Positions 46,191 through 55,284 are shown, counted from the first letter of the stretch. The stretch is DNA of 64,000 nucleotides from Williamsia sp. (GCF_016462415.1 NZ_JAEMTF010000002.1:1-64000), one strand, 5' to 3'. Numbers and translations are program-made. Notes: generated by a model not told the origin, from the letters alone.

Positions 46191-47120
46191 TCAGCGCACG
46201 GTCAGGTTGACCGTCGACATCGGCGGCAGATCACGCAGGGTGGGATGTGCCCGATGGGCCTCGAACCCACCCTCGACCGCACGGTAGGAGGTCAGGGGCG
46301 CACCCGAATCGACGACTCCGGACCGGTCCATCAGCGTCGCCACGATCTGCCTGCCGATGGGGCCCAACTCGGTCAGCGCCGGATCACTTTCCTGCGCCTC
46401 ACCCAGCCCGACCTGCGCGATCGAGTCGATCCCCCGCGTCTGCAACGCGTCGAGGAGGATACCGATGTCGGCAGACGGACCGGGCGCGATCGACAGTGCT
46501 GTCAGGAGTGCACGCGACGCGGCGAACTCGCGTCCGAGCGGGGACACGACGCCGGTCAGCTGTGGTCGTAGCGATGCCAGGAGTGGACGGATCAACAGCT
46601 CGGTGAGCCGGCCGTCGCCGTTGTCCACCTCGCCGAGCCGTGGCGCGGATCGCCGCCGGAAGCCCTTGACCAGCGAGACCCCCTCGTCGGTGAGCAGTGG
46701 TCCGGTCAGCGCGGCCACCGAGGTGCCCAGTCGCGGGTCGACGAACACCACGATGTCGCCGTCGATGACCTCGAGCGATCGCCAGATGGCCTCTCCACGG
46801 CCCGACCGGTCACCGGCATCGCGGGCGGTACACGTCTCGACCCGGACCCCGCATGACTCCGCCCGGTCGATGGTGGCGTCGGTCGAACCGGCGTCCACCA
46901 CGACCACGTCGTCGACGAGTGTGCCCACCAGCGGGAGGAGGCCGTGCAGCGCATCGACGACGACATCGGCGTGATCACGTGTGGGCACGACGACCGACAC
47001 CGATCGATCGACCTTGGCGGCGATCAGGTCGGGCACCGACCACTCGGGGTGGGCCCATGTCCGGGCGGCGAGACGGTCGGCAGCAGCGAGCCCGTCGCCG
47101 GTCGCGCCGCCGGGGGTCAC
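46191..47120 (-). CDS. GpgS-like family 2 glycosyltransferase, metal site degraded
   Basis: The 309-residue protein resembles mycobacterial glucosyl-3-phosphoglycerate synthase along its length: VSVVVP, VVDAGSTDATIDRAE, RGEAIWRSL, DIVVFVD, GPLLTDEGVSLVKGFRRR, LTELLIRPLLASLRPQL, REFAASRALLT and DSIAQVGLG. The key residues differ: the DSD metal motif is DPR (128-130), and the AHRNRP segment that supplies a metal-binding His in GpgS is GEAQESDP (240-247). It may be an inactive or re-purposed paralogue of the methylglucose lipopolysaccharide priming enzyme. Its GTG overlaps the stop of the upstream mycolyltransferase (GTGA). Confidence 0.8.
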   Translation of the reverse strand: MTPGGATGDGLAAADRLAARTWAHPEWSVPDLIAAKVDRSVSVVVPTRDHADVVVDALHGLLPLVGTLVDDVVVVDAGSTDATIDRAESCGVRVETCTARDAGDRSGRGEAIWRSLEVIDGDIVVFVDPRLGTSVAALTGPLLTDEGVSLVKGFRRRSAPRLGEVDNGDGRLTELLIRPLLASLRPQLTGVVSPLGREFAASRALLTALSIAPGPSADIGILLDALQTRGIDSIAQVGLGEAQESDPALTELGPIGRQIVATLMDRSGVVDSGAPLTSYRAVEGGFEAHRAHPTLRDLPPMSTVNLTVR

Positions 47121-48163
47121 CGGTTCAGCGCCGCCGCGAACATCGGCCACGAGTTGTGCAGGTCGTCCTGCCAGTAGGGCCAACTATGGGTTCCGGGGTA
47201 GTTGAGCCGGAAGGTCGCCGGGATCTTCAGCGAGCGCAGACGGGTCTGCATCCGCTGGGTGCAGTAATTCGTCGCGCTCTCGATGACCGCACCGGCCGCG
47301 ATCCGCTCGGCGAGGGCCGTCACATCGCCCTTGATACCGGGTGCGTTGATGTTGTCGTACTGCCCGGGGACCCCGGTACCCGCGGCCACGTAGATGGCCT
47401 TGCCGCGCAGCTTCTCCGCGTTGACGTACGGGTCCTTGCGCACCCATTCGGGGTCGTTCGACGGTCCCCACATGTTCAGCGTGTTGCCGCCACCGCGGGC
47501 GACCGTCAGCTTCACGAACGCCTGCCCGACGGGGTCACTGGTCATCGCGCATCCGCTGTACGCGCCGATCCCCTGGTAGAGGTCGGGGGCGTCGAGCGAC
47601 AGCTGGAACACCGAGGTGCCCGCCATCGAGATGCCGGCGATGGCGTTGCGCCCACTGCCCTTGTAGGCCGCGTCCATCAGCGGCGGCAGTTCCTTCGTGA
47701 GGTAGGTCGACCACTTGAGATGACCGAGCTTGGGATCATCGCGACGCCAATCGGTGAAGTAGCTCGCCACCCCGCCCACCGGCACCACGAGGTTGACGTT
47801 CTTGTCGGCGAAGAACTTGATGACGTCGGTCTGGTCGAACCAGCTGCTGCCGTTGTATCCGCCGGCGGCACCGTTGAGCAGGTAGAGCGTCGGCGACGTC
47901 GCGGCGTCCACCCGCGACGGGAGGACCTTCACCAGCATCTCCGCTTTCATGGCGGGCGATTGGACGTAGACGTCGCGGACGCCGTCGGCCTGCGCCACGG
48001 TCCGGGTGATGGTCGCTCCACCGATCGACAGCGGTTCCGCCGTCGCGGGCGCCACCAGCATCGGCGTGGTCGCCACGACCGCCATCGCCAGTGCGCCCAG
48101 AGTCGACGCGCTCACCCATCGACGACCTCGTCGTCGCACACCCGCAGAGAGAAAACCCCTCAC
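47117..48163 (-). CDS. Antigen 85-like mycolyltransferase/esterase
   Basis: A 348-residue secreted alpha/beta hydrolase. Signal peptide about residues 1-42 (basic start, hydrophobic TLGALAMAVVATTPMLVAP). Mature features: VYVQSPAMKAEM..VLPS opening as in Ag85, YLLNGAAGGYNGSSWFDQTD, the nucleophile Ser179 in GISMAGTS, and His326 in YPGTHSWPYWQDDL. Such proteins transfer mycolic acids between trehalose monomycolate and arabinogalactan or trehalose in the cell wall. The GTG at 48163 has GGGGAGG eight bases upstream and gives the best signal peptide. It is divergent from the acyltransferase gene. Confidence 0.9.
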   Translation of the reverse strand: MRGFLSAGVRRRGRRWVSASTLGALAMAVVATTPMLVAPATAEPLSIGGATITRTVAQADGVRDVYVQSPAMKAEMLVKVLPSRVDAATSPTLYLLNGAAGGYNGSSWFDQTDVIKFFADKNVNLVVPVGGVASYFTDWRRDDPKLGHLKWSTYLTKELPPLMDAAYKGSGRNAIAGISMAGTSVFQLSLDAPDLYQGIGAYSGCAMTSDPVGQAFVKLTVARGGGNTLNMWGPSNDPEWVRKDPYVNAEKLRGKAIYVAAGTGVPGQYDNINAPGIKGDVTALAERIAAGAVIESATNYCTQRMQTRLRSLKIPATFRLNYPGTHSWPYWQDDLHNSWPMFAAALNR

Positions 48164-48577
48164 CCCGGAAATCCTCCCCGTGAAAGTCGGCACGCCCTCG
48201 CGGCCTGACTGACGCCACAATAGTTGACGTGGATCACACCGAACGACCACGCCGCGGCGCGCTGGCCCGGACCACAGTCAGCGTCCGAACCGTATGGGAC
48301 ACATCACAGAAGCAGCTCGGATGTCACCTGTCACGACGCGCATCGGTTGCCGCTGTGAACCACCCACGGTACCCTCGGTAACTATCGCGCGGATGGGGAA
48401 CCGTGCGAGTATTCAAGGCGGACACAGCTTCTCGCATTCGCTCGTCATCAACGATCGCTGATGTTTTCGGATGCACATCGACTCGTGATACAACCAGTGA
48501 GCCTCATCACGGGGCGGTGCGGGGAGCGATCACACCACGTGATGCACGGCCAGGGGTTCGCGAGGGGAGAAAACATC
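48164..48577. other. Divergent regulatory gap between mycolyltransferase and acyltransferase genes
   Basis: A 414-base gap containing no gene that I can support. It carries the ribosome binding sites of both flanking genes (GGGGAGG for the minus-strand gene, GAGGGGAGA at about 48562 for the plus-strand gene). The long leader before 48578 has short inverted repeats but nothing recognisable as a known riboswitch. Confidence 0.4.
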
Positions 48578-49999
48578 ATGATCAACTTCGGTTTGATCGA
48601 CGAGTGGGAGCCGTCTCCGGGCAGGGTCACCAGCTGGGTCGCGTCGCTGGCGTCCGTCGCCGCAGCAGGGCACGCCCCCACCCACCCCGTTGGTCCCTCC
48701 TACCAGCAAGAAGCCTATCTTCGGGCCGCCCAGCGCCACGAGGACGCCGGGTTCCGATTCGGTCGTCTGTGCCTCCTCGCCTTCGAGATCCAGGGTCAAC
48801 TCGACGTCGATGCGATGACCCGGGCGATCAACGTCTTCCTCCGTCGCCATGACACCTTTCTCAGCTGGTTCTCGATGGACGACGACGTCATCACGCGCCA
48901 CGTCGTCGATCCGAGCATCGTCGATTTCGTCCCCACCGACTCCGCCTACATCGCCAGCAGCCAGGACATCCGCGAGCACGTGGAGGCACAGACCCCCGGC
49001 CCGTTCAACTGGGACTGCTTCACCCTGGGCACCATCGAGCACGACGGGAAGTTCGTCGTCTACCTCGCCGCGGACCACCTCAACTCCGACGGCATCTCGC
49101 AGGCCCTGTCGTGTGTCGACCTGATGTCTGCCTACCAGCGCGAGATCTCCACCGAGGCACCGGAACTCATGCCTGTCGGCAGTTACATCGACTTCTGCCG
49201 CCGCGAGCGCGACATCTCGGCCGAACTCAGCCTCGACACACCGCAGGTCCGTAAGTGGATCGATCTGCTCGAGGAGAACGACGGCACGCTCCCCCACTTC
49301 CCGCTCGACCTCGGGTTGTCGACCGCGGACTACAACCGCAGCGCGTTCACCACGGTCGACCTGATGACCCCGGAGCAGGCCGAGCGTGTCGACGCCGCCT
49401 GCCACCGCAACGGTGCCGGGTTCGCGGCCGGCGTCCTGGCCATCGCCGGACTGGTCAGCCACGAGTTCACCAACCGCACCAAGTACTTCGGCTTCACCCC
49501 GAAGAACACCCGGTCGACGGCGAGCGAGTTCGCGTCCGTCGGCTGGTTCACCAACCTCATCCCGGTGTGCGTCGACATCACCGACGGCTCCAGCTTCACC
49601 TCGATCGTGGGGGCCACACAGGAGTCGTTCAACGAGGGCAAGACCATGTCGGAGGTGTCGCTGCACCGCGTGCTGGAGCTGGTGCCGGAGGACTCGGCCA
49701 TCAGCGTCCCGGCCGGTTGGTCGGTTCCGATGGTCAGCTACCTCGACGTGCGCAAACTCCCCGGCGGCGACATGTTCGACAAGGTCAACTTCTCCGTGTT
49801 CGGCAACCGCGGCAGCTCCGAGGAGGTGTTCATCTGGGTGAACCGCTTCCCCGAGGGCACCAAGATGAGCTTCCTCTACCCGCGTACCGACGAGGCCGAG
49901 ACGTCGATCAAGCTCTACGTCGACCGCATGCTCGAGATCTTCTCAACCATCGCAGCGACCGGTGACTACGTTCCCTCGGTGGCCGTGCTCGCGAAGTAA
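48578..49999 (+). CDS. PapA-like condensation-domain acyltransferase
   Basis: A 473-residue protein of the condensation-domain superfamily, closest in style to PapA/Chp acyltransferases of mycobacterial glycolipids. The catalytic motif is present as H167-LNS-D171-G172 (AADHLNSDGIS); SYQQEAYLRA, FLRRHDTFLSWF and the FGFTPKNTRSTASEFASVGWFTNLIPV segments are typical. The usual C-terminal DFGWG is replaced by FSVFGNRGSSEEVF. No carrier-protein or adenylation domain is present, so it probably esterifies a sugar or lipid using acyl donors made elsewhere. The MFS exporter starts nine bases later. Confidence 0.88.
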   Translation: MINFGLIDEWEPSPGRVTSWVASLASVAAAGHAPTHPVGPSYQQEAYLRAAQRHEDAGFRFGRLCLLAFEIQGQLDVDAMTRAINVFLRRHDTFLSWFSMDDDVITRHVVDPSIVDFVPTDSAYIASSQDIREHVEAQTPGPFNWDCFTLGTIEHDGKFVVYLAADHLNSDGISQALSCVDLMSAYQREISTEAPELMPVGSYIDFCRRERDISAELSLDTPQVRKWIDLLEENDGTLPHFPLDLGLSTADYNRSAFTTVDLMTPEQAERVDAACHRNGAGFAAGVLAIAGLVSHEFTNRTKYFGFTPKNTRSTASEFASVGWFTNLIPVCVDITDGSSFTSIVGATQESFNEGKTMSEVSLHRVLELVPEDSAISVPAGWSVPMVSYLDVRKLPGGDMFDKVNFSVFGNRGSSEEVFIWVNRFPEGTKMSFLYPRTDEAETSIKLYVDRMLEIFSTIAATGDYVPSVAVLAK

Positions 50000-50008
50000 C
50001 GGTTGCTG

Positions 50009-51901
50009 ATGGCCGGCCGTCATTCGACGTTCTCGACAGACGAGACCGCTCCGATCTTTCTGCCGGCCTTCGCCGACGGCGACACCCGCCCCATCGACCA
50101 TCGAGCCGTTCGCGCCCTCGGCGCACTCGACGGCATGTCCTTCGCCGATCCGGCGGGCACCGCGGAGCCCTCGACACGCAGCTGGCTGGCCCTGAGTGCC
50201 TGTCTGATCGCGGTCTTCATGCAGATGGTCGACACGACCATCGTCAACATCGCGCTCCCGAGTCTGTCCACCGATCTCGGCGCGACGTCGTCGAACCAGC
50301 TGCTGGTGCTGACGGTGTACACCCTGGCGTTCGCGTGCACCCTGATGACGGCGTCGCGTCTGGGTGAGCTCTGGGGTCGGCGCAGGGTCTTCCTCGGCGC
50401 CCTGATCGGCTTCACGGTGACCTCGGTCCTCTGCGGGACCGCAACCGGGGCAACCGAGTTGATCGTCCTACGTGGTCTGCAGGGGGTGTCGGCCGCCTGC
50501 GCGTCGGCGCAGACCATCGCGATCATCTCGGCGATGTTCCCGCGTTCGCGCCACGGCGCGGTGTTCGGGCTCTACGGGGCGACGGCGGGCATCGCCGCCA
50601 TGCTGGGCCCCGTGCTGGGCGGCGCACTGATCTCGGGCGACGTGCTCGGCCTCGGGTGGCGCGCCATCTTCCTGGTCAACCTGCCGCTGGGGGTGCTCGC
50701 GTGCGCGATGGCCTTCCGATTCCTGCCGTCGGTCCGTTCCACCGAACACGAGCCGCTCGACCTGGCGGGAGCGATCCTGTCCTCGGCGGGATTGTTCGCC
50801 CTGATCTATCCACTGGCGGTCGGCCGGGAGCAGGGGTGGCCCACCTGGCTGCTGGGCCTGCTGGCGCTGTCCATCGTCCTGCTGATCACGTTCGTGGCCT
50901 ACGAGCGTCGACTGTTGCGACGCGGCGGCAACCCGCTGCTGCGGTTGGACCTGTTCTCGAACCGGGCTTTCGCCGTCGGCGCGACGCTGTCGCTGCTGTT
51001 CTTCGGGGTGTTCGCCGCCTTCTTCTTCGCGGTGTCGATCACGACGCAGTTCGGGCTGGGCTACTCCGCCCTGCGCACCGGATTGATCACCCTGCCCTTC
51101 GCCGTCGGCGCGGCGATCGGGTCGCTGACCTCGCCGTTTCTGGTCAACCGGATCGGCGCCCGCACCCTTGCGGTCGGGATGGTCCTGTTCGCGGTGTCGG
51201 TCGGGTGGGTCGCACTGCTCATCGATCCGTCGGCCCGCACGCTCGACGTGGCCTCGGTGCTGGTCCCGTTGGCGATCGGCGGTGTCGGGACCGGCCTGTT
51301 CGTGGCGCCGCTGCAGGCCACGATCCTGTCCGGTACCTCGAAGGCCACCGTGGGATCGGCCTCGGGCTCCATCCCGACCGTCCAACAGGTGGGCGCGTCG
51401 ATCGGCCTGGCCGTGATCGGCATCTTCTTCTTCAATCAGGTGGCCAACCAGTCGGTTCCCGCGGTGCGTGATGGCAGCCAGGTCCTGACGCAGCGGTTGA
51501 CGACGACCGAGGTACCGGGCTCGGTACAGGAGTTCGTCGTCGACGAGTTCACCCGCTGCGCCCGCGAACAGTTGGCCTCGGCGCGGCCCGAGGTGGTCCC
51601 GCCGGGGTGTGCGGCCACCGGCTCCGCACCGGGGAGCGGGTCCGACATGCGCTCGACGATCGCCCGTCAGGCCGCGCCGGCGATCCGCGAGGCCGGCCGC
51701 GACGTCGCCGCCCACTCGTTCCTGGGGGCATTCGTGGTCATCATGTGGACGATCGCCGCCACCGCGCTCGGACTGGCCCTGCTGAGTCTCGGGCTGCGCA
51801 AGCACCCAGCCGAGATGGCCACGGCCTCAGAGGAGATCCCGGTCGTGGGTGACGACGATCCGCCGGAATTCTCGACGGGACGGCATCGACTTCGCGCCTG
51901 A
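50009..51901 (+). CDS. DHA2-type major facilitator exporter (14 spans)
   Basis: A 630-residue membrane protein with a hydrophilic N-terminus of about 55 residues, then 14 predicted spans. Family motifs: FMQMVDTTIVNIALPSLSTDLG (motif D1-like, read in two parts), SRLGELWGRRRVFLG (motif A), LRGLQGVSAACASA (motif B) and GPVLGGALI (motif C). An extracytoplasmic loop of about 90 residues precedes the last span and contains two cysteines. Annotated relatives are drug or lipid exporters. Tight linkage to the acyltransferase suggests export of its lipid product (inference). Confidence 0.9.
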   Translation: MAGRHSTFSTDETAPIFLPAFADGDTRPIDHRAVRALGALDGMSFADPAGTAEPSTRSWLALSACLIAVFMQMVDTTIVNIALPSLSTDLGATSSNQLLVLTVYTLAFACTLMTASRLGELWGRRRVFLGALIGFTVTSVLCGTATGATELIVLRGLQGVSAACASAQTIAIISAMFPRSRHGAVFGLYGATAGIAAMLGPVLGGALISGDVLGLGWRAIFLVNLPLGVLACAMAFRFLPSVRSTEHEPLDLAGAILSSAGLFALIYPLAVGREQGWPTWLLGLLALSIVLLITFVAYERRLLRRGGNPLLRLDLFSNRAFAVGATLSLLFFGVFAAFFFAVSITTQFGLGYSALRTGLITLPFAVGAAIGSLTSPFLVNRIGARTLAVGMVLFAVSVGWVALLIDPSARTLDVASVLVPLAIGGVGTGLFVAPLQATILSGTSKATVGSASGSIPTVQQVGASIGLAVIGIFFFNQVANQSVPAVRDGSQVLTQRLTTTEVPGSVQEFVVDEFTRCAREQLASARPEVVPPGCAATGSAPGSGSDMRSTIARQAAPAIREAGRDVAAHSFLGAFVVIMWTIAATALGLALLSLGLRKHPAEMATASEEIPVVGDDDPPEFSTGRHRLRA

Positions 51902-51918
51902 CGTCGCCGGGAGCGCGA

Positions 51919-52242
51919 TCAGTCGGGCAGCGCGCCGTCCTCGGGGAGCCGCAGTTCGGACTTCTCGAGCTCTTCGATGTTGACGTCCTTGAACGTGATG
52001 ACCCGAACCTGTTTGACGAACCGGGCCGGGCGATACATGTCCCATACCCAGGCGTCGGACATCCGGAGCTCGAAGTACACCTCGCCGTCGGCGTTGCGCG
52101 GAACCATCTCGACGGAGTTCGCGAGGTAGAAGCGCCGTTCGGTCTCCACGACATAGGTGAACTGGCCGACCACGTCCTTGTACTCGCGGTACAGGGAGAG
52201 TTCCATCTCGGTCTCGTACTTCTCGAGATCCTCAGCACTCAT
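51919..52242 (-). CDS. DUF2469 protein
   Basis: A 107-residue acidic protein from the ATG at 52242 that matches DUF2469 (Rv2901c): MSAEDLEKYETEMELSLYREYKDVV, YVVETERRFYLAN, VYFELRMSDAWVWDMYRPARFV and DVNIEELEKSELRLP, each read in parts. The family is restricted to actinobacteria and unstudied. Convergent with the exporter gene, 17 bases apart, and 10 bases downstream of rnhB. Confidence 0.92.
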   Translation of the reverse strand: MSAEDLEKYETEMELSLYREYKDVVGQFTYVVETERRFYLANSVEMVPRNADGEVYFELRMSDAWVWDMYRPARFVKQVRVITFKDVNIEELEKSELRLPEDGALPD

Positions 52243-52252
52243 GGGCACCAGC

Positions 52253-52963
52253 CTAATGGTGTCGCGACGCCGGGTTCGCAGCGGATGCGTCGTGAGCGAC
52301 GGTGCCGGCGACGGGGCGTGCCCGCTCGCGAACGTTGCGGTAGGACATCCGATGCTGTGGCGACGGACCGAGTCGATCGAGGGCCGACATGTGCAGCTCG
52401 GTGCTGTAGCCCTTGTGGATGTCGAAGGAGTAACCGGGCAGCTCACGTTCCATCTCGACCATGATCCGGTCGCGTGTGACCTTGGCCAGGATGCTGGCGG
52501 CGGCGATGCAGGCCGCGGCGCCGTCTCCCCCGATGACCGGCAACGACGGCACGGTCAGACCGGGCACGACGAACCCGTCCGACAGTACGTAGCCGGGCGG
52601 GACGGTCAGCGTCGCGACGGCACGGCGCATCCCCTCGATGTTGGCGACGTGGATGCCGATCCGATCGACCTCGGCCGCGTCGATGACGACCACGCTGCAG
52701 CTCAATGCGTGCTTGACGACCGAACGGTAGAGCTTCTCCCGGACGGCCGGGCTGAGTTTCTTCGAGTCGTCGAGGTCGGCCAGCGACACCAACTGCGTCG
52801 GTTTGAGCACACACGCGGCGACCACGAGCGGGCCGGCGCAGGCGCCGCGACCGGCCTCGTCGACACCGGCGACCGGACCGAGTCCGCTGTTGTGCAGCGC
52901 GAACTCGTAGGTGCGCAGACTCGCCGCCCGCCTGATCGGCGAACGGGGTGGCCACCGACTCAT
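52253..52963 (-). CDS. rnhB: Ribonuclease HII
   Basis: RNase HII nicks DNA at embedded ribonucleotides and removes RNA:DNA hybrids. The 236-residue protein has the catalytic DEAGRG at residues 35-40 ([15 protein letters not shown]), [19 protein letters not shown] and the YSFDIHKGY segment. It lies 12 bases downstream of lepB in the lepB-rnhB-DUF2469 order of M. tuberculosis. Confidence 0.96.
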   Translation of the reverse strand: MSRWPPRSPIRRAASLRTYEFALHNSGLGPVAGVDEAGRGACAGPLVVAACVLKPTQLVSLADLDDSKKLSPAVREKLYRSVVKHALSCSVVVIDAAEVDRIGIHVANIEGMRRAVATLTVPPGYVLSDGFVVPGLTVPSLPVIGGDGAAACIAAASILAKVTRDRIMVEMERELPGYSFDIHKGYSTELHMSALDRLGPSPQHRMSYRNVRERARPVAGTVAHDASAANPASRHH

Positions 52964-52975
52964 CGCCGCACCCCG

Positions 52976-53851
52976 CTACTTCTGCGGGTTGTCGGAGCCG
53001 ACACCACCTATGCGCGAGAACGGATAGATGATGAATCGGACCTTGCCGCGGATGTCGGAGATCGGGACCGTGCCACGGAGCTCGTCGGTGATGTGGAAGC
53101 GCGAGTCCGCCGAGTTGCCGCGGTTGTCGCCCATCACCCAGACGTTGCCCTTGGGGATCGTGATGGGACCGAAGTCCGCGCCGAGGCAACTGTTGAGCGT
53201 CGAGCCGTCCTGCTCGTCGACCAACCCGGGGTTGATGGTCGTGTCCTGTTGTTGCAGAGCACGATCCACGTACGGCTCGGTCAGTGGTTTGCCGTTGACG
53301 GTGACACCGACCTTGTCGGCGTTGCGACACTGCACGGTCTGGCCGCCGACGGCGACGACGCGTTTGACCAGATCGTTCTCGTCGGGCGGGGCGAACCCGA
53401 ACCAGGACAGGCCGTCCTGGAGTCCGCGGACGATCGTGTTCGACGACCGCGGAGACGTCCACCCCTCGTCCCACGACGAGGTGGGGCCTTTGAACACCAC
53501 GACGTCGCCGGGCTCGGGATCGCCGAAACGGTAGGACAGCTTGTCGATCACGATGCGGTCGTTGGTGCACCCGGCGCATCCGTGCAGCGTGTTCTCCATC
53601 GACTCCGACGGGATCACGTACTGACGACCGATGAAGGTCTGCAGGATCCAGGTCAGGACGAGAACGCTGATGACGATGATGACGGTCTCGCGCAGCACCG
53701 AGCGCTTCTTGGCCGGTGTCGCATCCCTTCGAGACCGCCACGGGCGACTCGACGAGGGCTGGGCATCGGACTCGCGAAAGTCGTTGCGATCAGTGCGATC
53801 GGCGCCGAGCTCGTCGTCGGTCGGGCTGCCGTGGCGGGGGGTATCGGGCAC
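52976..53851 (-). CDS. lepB: Signal peptidase I
   Basis: LepB cleaves Sec and Tat signal peptides on the outer face of the membrane. The 291-residue protein has an unusually long cytoplasmic, charged N-terminus (about 54 residues), one span (ETVIIVISVLVLTWILQTF), the nucleophile Ser84 in IPSESMENTL, the general-base Lys163 in ENDLVKRVVAVGG and the GDNRGNSADSR box. Cys92 and Cys95 (GCAGCT) follow the active site. Confidence 0.95.
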   Translation of the reverse strand: MPDTPRHGSPTDDELGADRTDRNDFRESDAQPSSSRPWRSRRDATPAKKRSVLRETVIIVISVLVLTWILQTFIGRQYVIPSESMENTLHGCAGCTNDRIVIDKLSYRFGDPEPGDVVVFKGPTSSWDEGWTSPRSSNTIVRGLQDGLSWFGFAPPDENDLVKRVVAVGGQTVQCRNADKVGVTVNGKPLTEPYVDRALQQQDTTINPGLVDEQDGSTLNSCLGADFGPITIPKGNVWVMGDNRGNSADSRFHITDELRGTVPISDIRGKVRFIIYPFSRIGGVGSDNPQK

Positions 53852-53923
53852 GCCGCTCAGCCTAGTGGACTGTGCGGGAGACCCGGTCGGACCGGTCGAC
53901 GACCGGCCCGACGAACGCTGATG

Positions 53924-54265
53924 TCAGCGCTTTTCCTTGATCTTCGCGGCCTTGCCACGCAGATCGCGGAGGTAGTAGAGCTTGGCGCGACGCACGTCAC
54001 CGCGGGTGACGACATCGACCTTGGCCAGGGTGGGGCTGTGCACCGGGAAGGTGCGCTCCACGCCGACGCCGAACGAGACCTTGCGGACGGTGAACGTCTC
54101 CTGCAGGCCACCACCCTGGCGACGGATGACGACACCCTTGAAGACCTGGACGCGCTCCTTGGAGCCCTCGATGACCTTGACGTGGACGTCGAGGGTGTCG
54201 CCGGGCCGGAAGTCGGGGATGTCGTCGCGCATCGACTGCTTGTCGAGGAAGTCCAAGGTGTTCAT
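53924..54265 (-). CDS. rplS: 50S ribosomal protein L19
   Basis: A 113-residue protein from the ATG at 54265: [68 protein letters not shown] and [17 protein letters not shown], the complete L19 signature (each block read separately). No strong ribosome binding site is visible before this ATG; a TTG four codons upstream extends the frame. Confidence 0.96.
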   Translation of the reverse strand: MNTLDFLDKQSMRDDIPDFRPGDTLDVHVKVIEGSKERVQVFKGVVIRRQGGGLQETFTVRKVSFGVGVERTFPVHSPTLAKVDVVTRGDVRRAKLYYLRDLRGKAAKIKEKR

Positions 54266-54342
54266 CAGGTGGTCCAATCATGGGCGTTCACTGGGAACAG
54301 AGGAACCTGGCGGCCGCGTGAACGGTTCGACCGGTTCGTGCT

Positions 54343-55275
54343 CTAGTCGTGTGGATCGCCGGAACGGGGGCTCGACATGGTCGAGCGACCCTCGAACGGC
54401 AACCCGACCATTGTGCCAGAGCGACCCCGCCGGGACGAAATCGAGGACGCGGGATCAGGCGCCGGAGCTGCGTGGACGACGTCGTCGAGGACAGATTCGG
54501 CCTCGACGATCGCCCGCGGCACATCGGGGCGGCCCGCCATCAGGTCCTGGAGGTAGATCTTCGCCCGGATGGGTGGGCGACGCAGCTTCCGCTCGCGGTT
54601 CATCGCCCGCGCCATCCGTGTGGGACGCCGCGTGTAGCGCCATCGGGCCCACGGTGATCCCGGCCGGGCCAATCGGATCGCTCCGACCACGAGCAGCGGC
54701 CAGGCGAAGATCCCGATCAGACCGGTCCAGATCTTGCCCTTGAGCAGGACGATCGCCGCAAGCCCCAGGCTCGCCGCGGCGACAACGAGTTCCACGACGA
54801 TCTCGGCCACGCTGGCGTCGGCGGCGAAGATGGAGGTCTGGAACAGCTCCAGCGGACGGAAACCGAGCAACACCATTCCGGTGGCGCCGAGGACCGCCCA
54901 CACCGCGTCCACCGAGGCCCGCCCCTCCTCGGCCCAGTACACATCGCGCAGGTAGAAGATCAGCGCGAACTCGTCGAGGACGAGTGCCGCCCCCACCCCG
55001 AACAAGCAGGCCAGCACCGACGCGGTCGTCTGCGACCCGGTGAGCGAGACCGCGATCAGGGCCACGCCGGAGACGAGCACGAGCACCACGCCGAACACCA
55101 TGTGGTGGACGTGGGTCTCCCCCGTGCTCATGTTGCCGAACCACCACCGGACCTGAGCGCGGATGAGGCGCACGCTAATGCGGGTACAGACGAACCCGAC
55201 GATGAACCCGATGAAGAACAGGAACAGTGGGAGCCGGCCACCGTCGACGATGTCGTGCGTGAACCAGTGATGCAC
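54343..55275 (-). CDS. Integral membrane protein between rplS and trmD
   Basis: A 310-residue protein with about six to seven spans (residues about 17-35, 60-80, 85-108, 122-140, 150-178, 184-203) and a basic, then Pro/Ser-rich C-terminal tail of about 90 residues likely in the cytoplasm. A histidine cluster (ETHVHHMVFG, residues about 53-62, plus the MHHWFTHD N-terminus) and a DEFALIFYLRD segment suggest metal or haem contact. I do not recognise the family. In M. tuberculosis the site holds an unrelated lipoprotein (lppW). It lies ten bases downstream of trmD. Confidence 0.8.
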   Translation of the reverse strand: MHHWFTHDIVDGGRLPLFLFFIGFIVGFVCTRISVRLIRAQVRWWFGNMSTGETHVHHMVFGVVLVLVSGVALIAVSLTGSQTTASVLACLFGVGAALVLDEFALIFYLRDVYWAEEGRASVDAVWAVLGATGMVLLGFRPLELFQTSIFAADASVAEIVVELVVAAASLGLAAIVLLKGKIWTGLIGIFAWPLLVVGAIRLARPGSPWARWRYTRRPTRMARAMNRERKLRRPPIRAKIYLQDLMAGRPDVPRAIVEAESVLDDVVHAAPAPDPASSISSRRGRSGTMVGLPFEGRSTMSSPRSGDPHD

Positions 55276-55284
55276 GGTGTCAGG

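Noticed and set aside
48164-48577. Possible riboswitch in the long leader before the acyltransferase gene
   Set aside because: GGGGAACC-like and short repeat elements are present, but I could not fold a full known aptamer; ordinary promoter DNA is the simpler reading.
53877-53905. GACCGG-rich dyads after rplS as a terminator
   Set aside because: The arms (CCGGTCG/CGACCGG) leave almost no loop and there is no T-rich tail toward lower coordinates.
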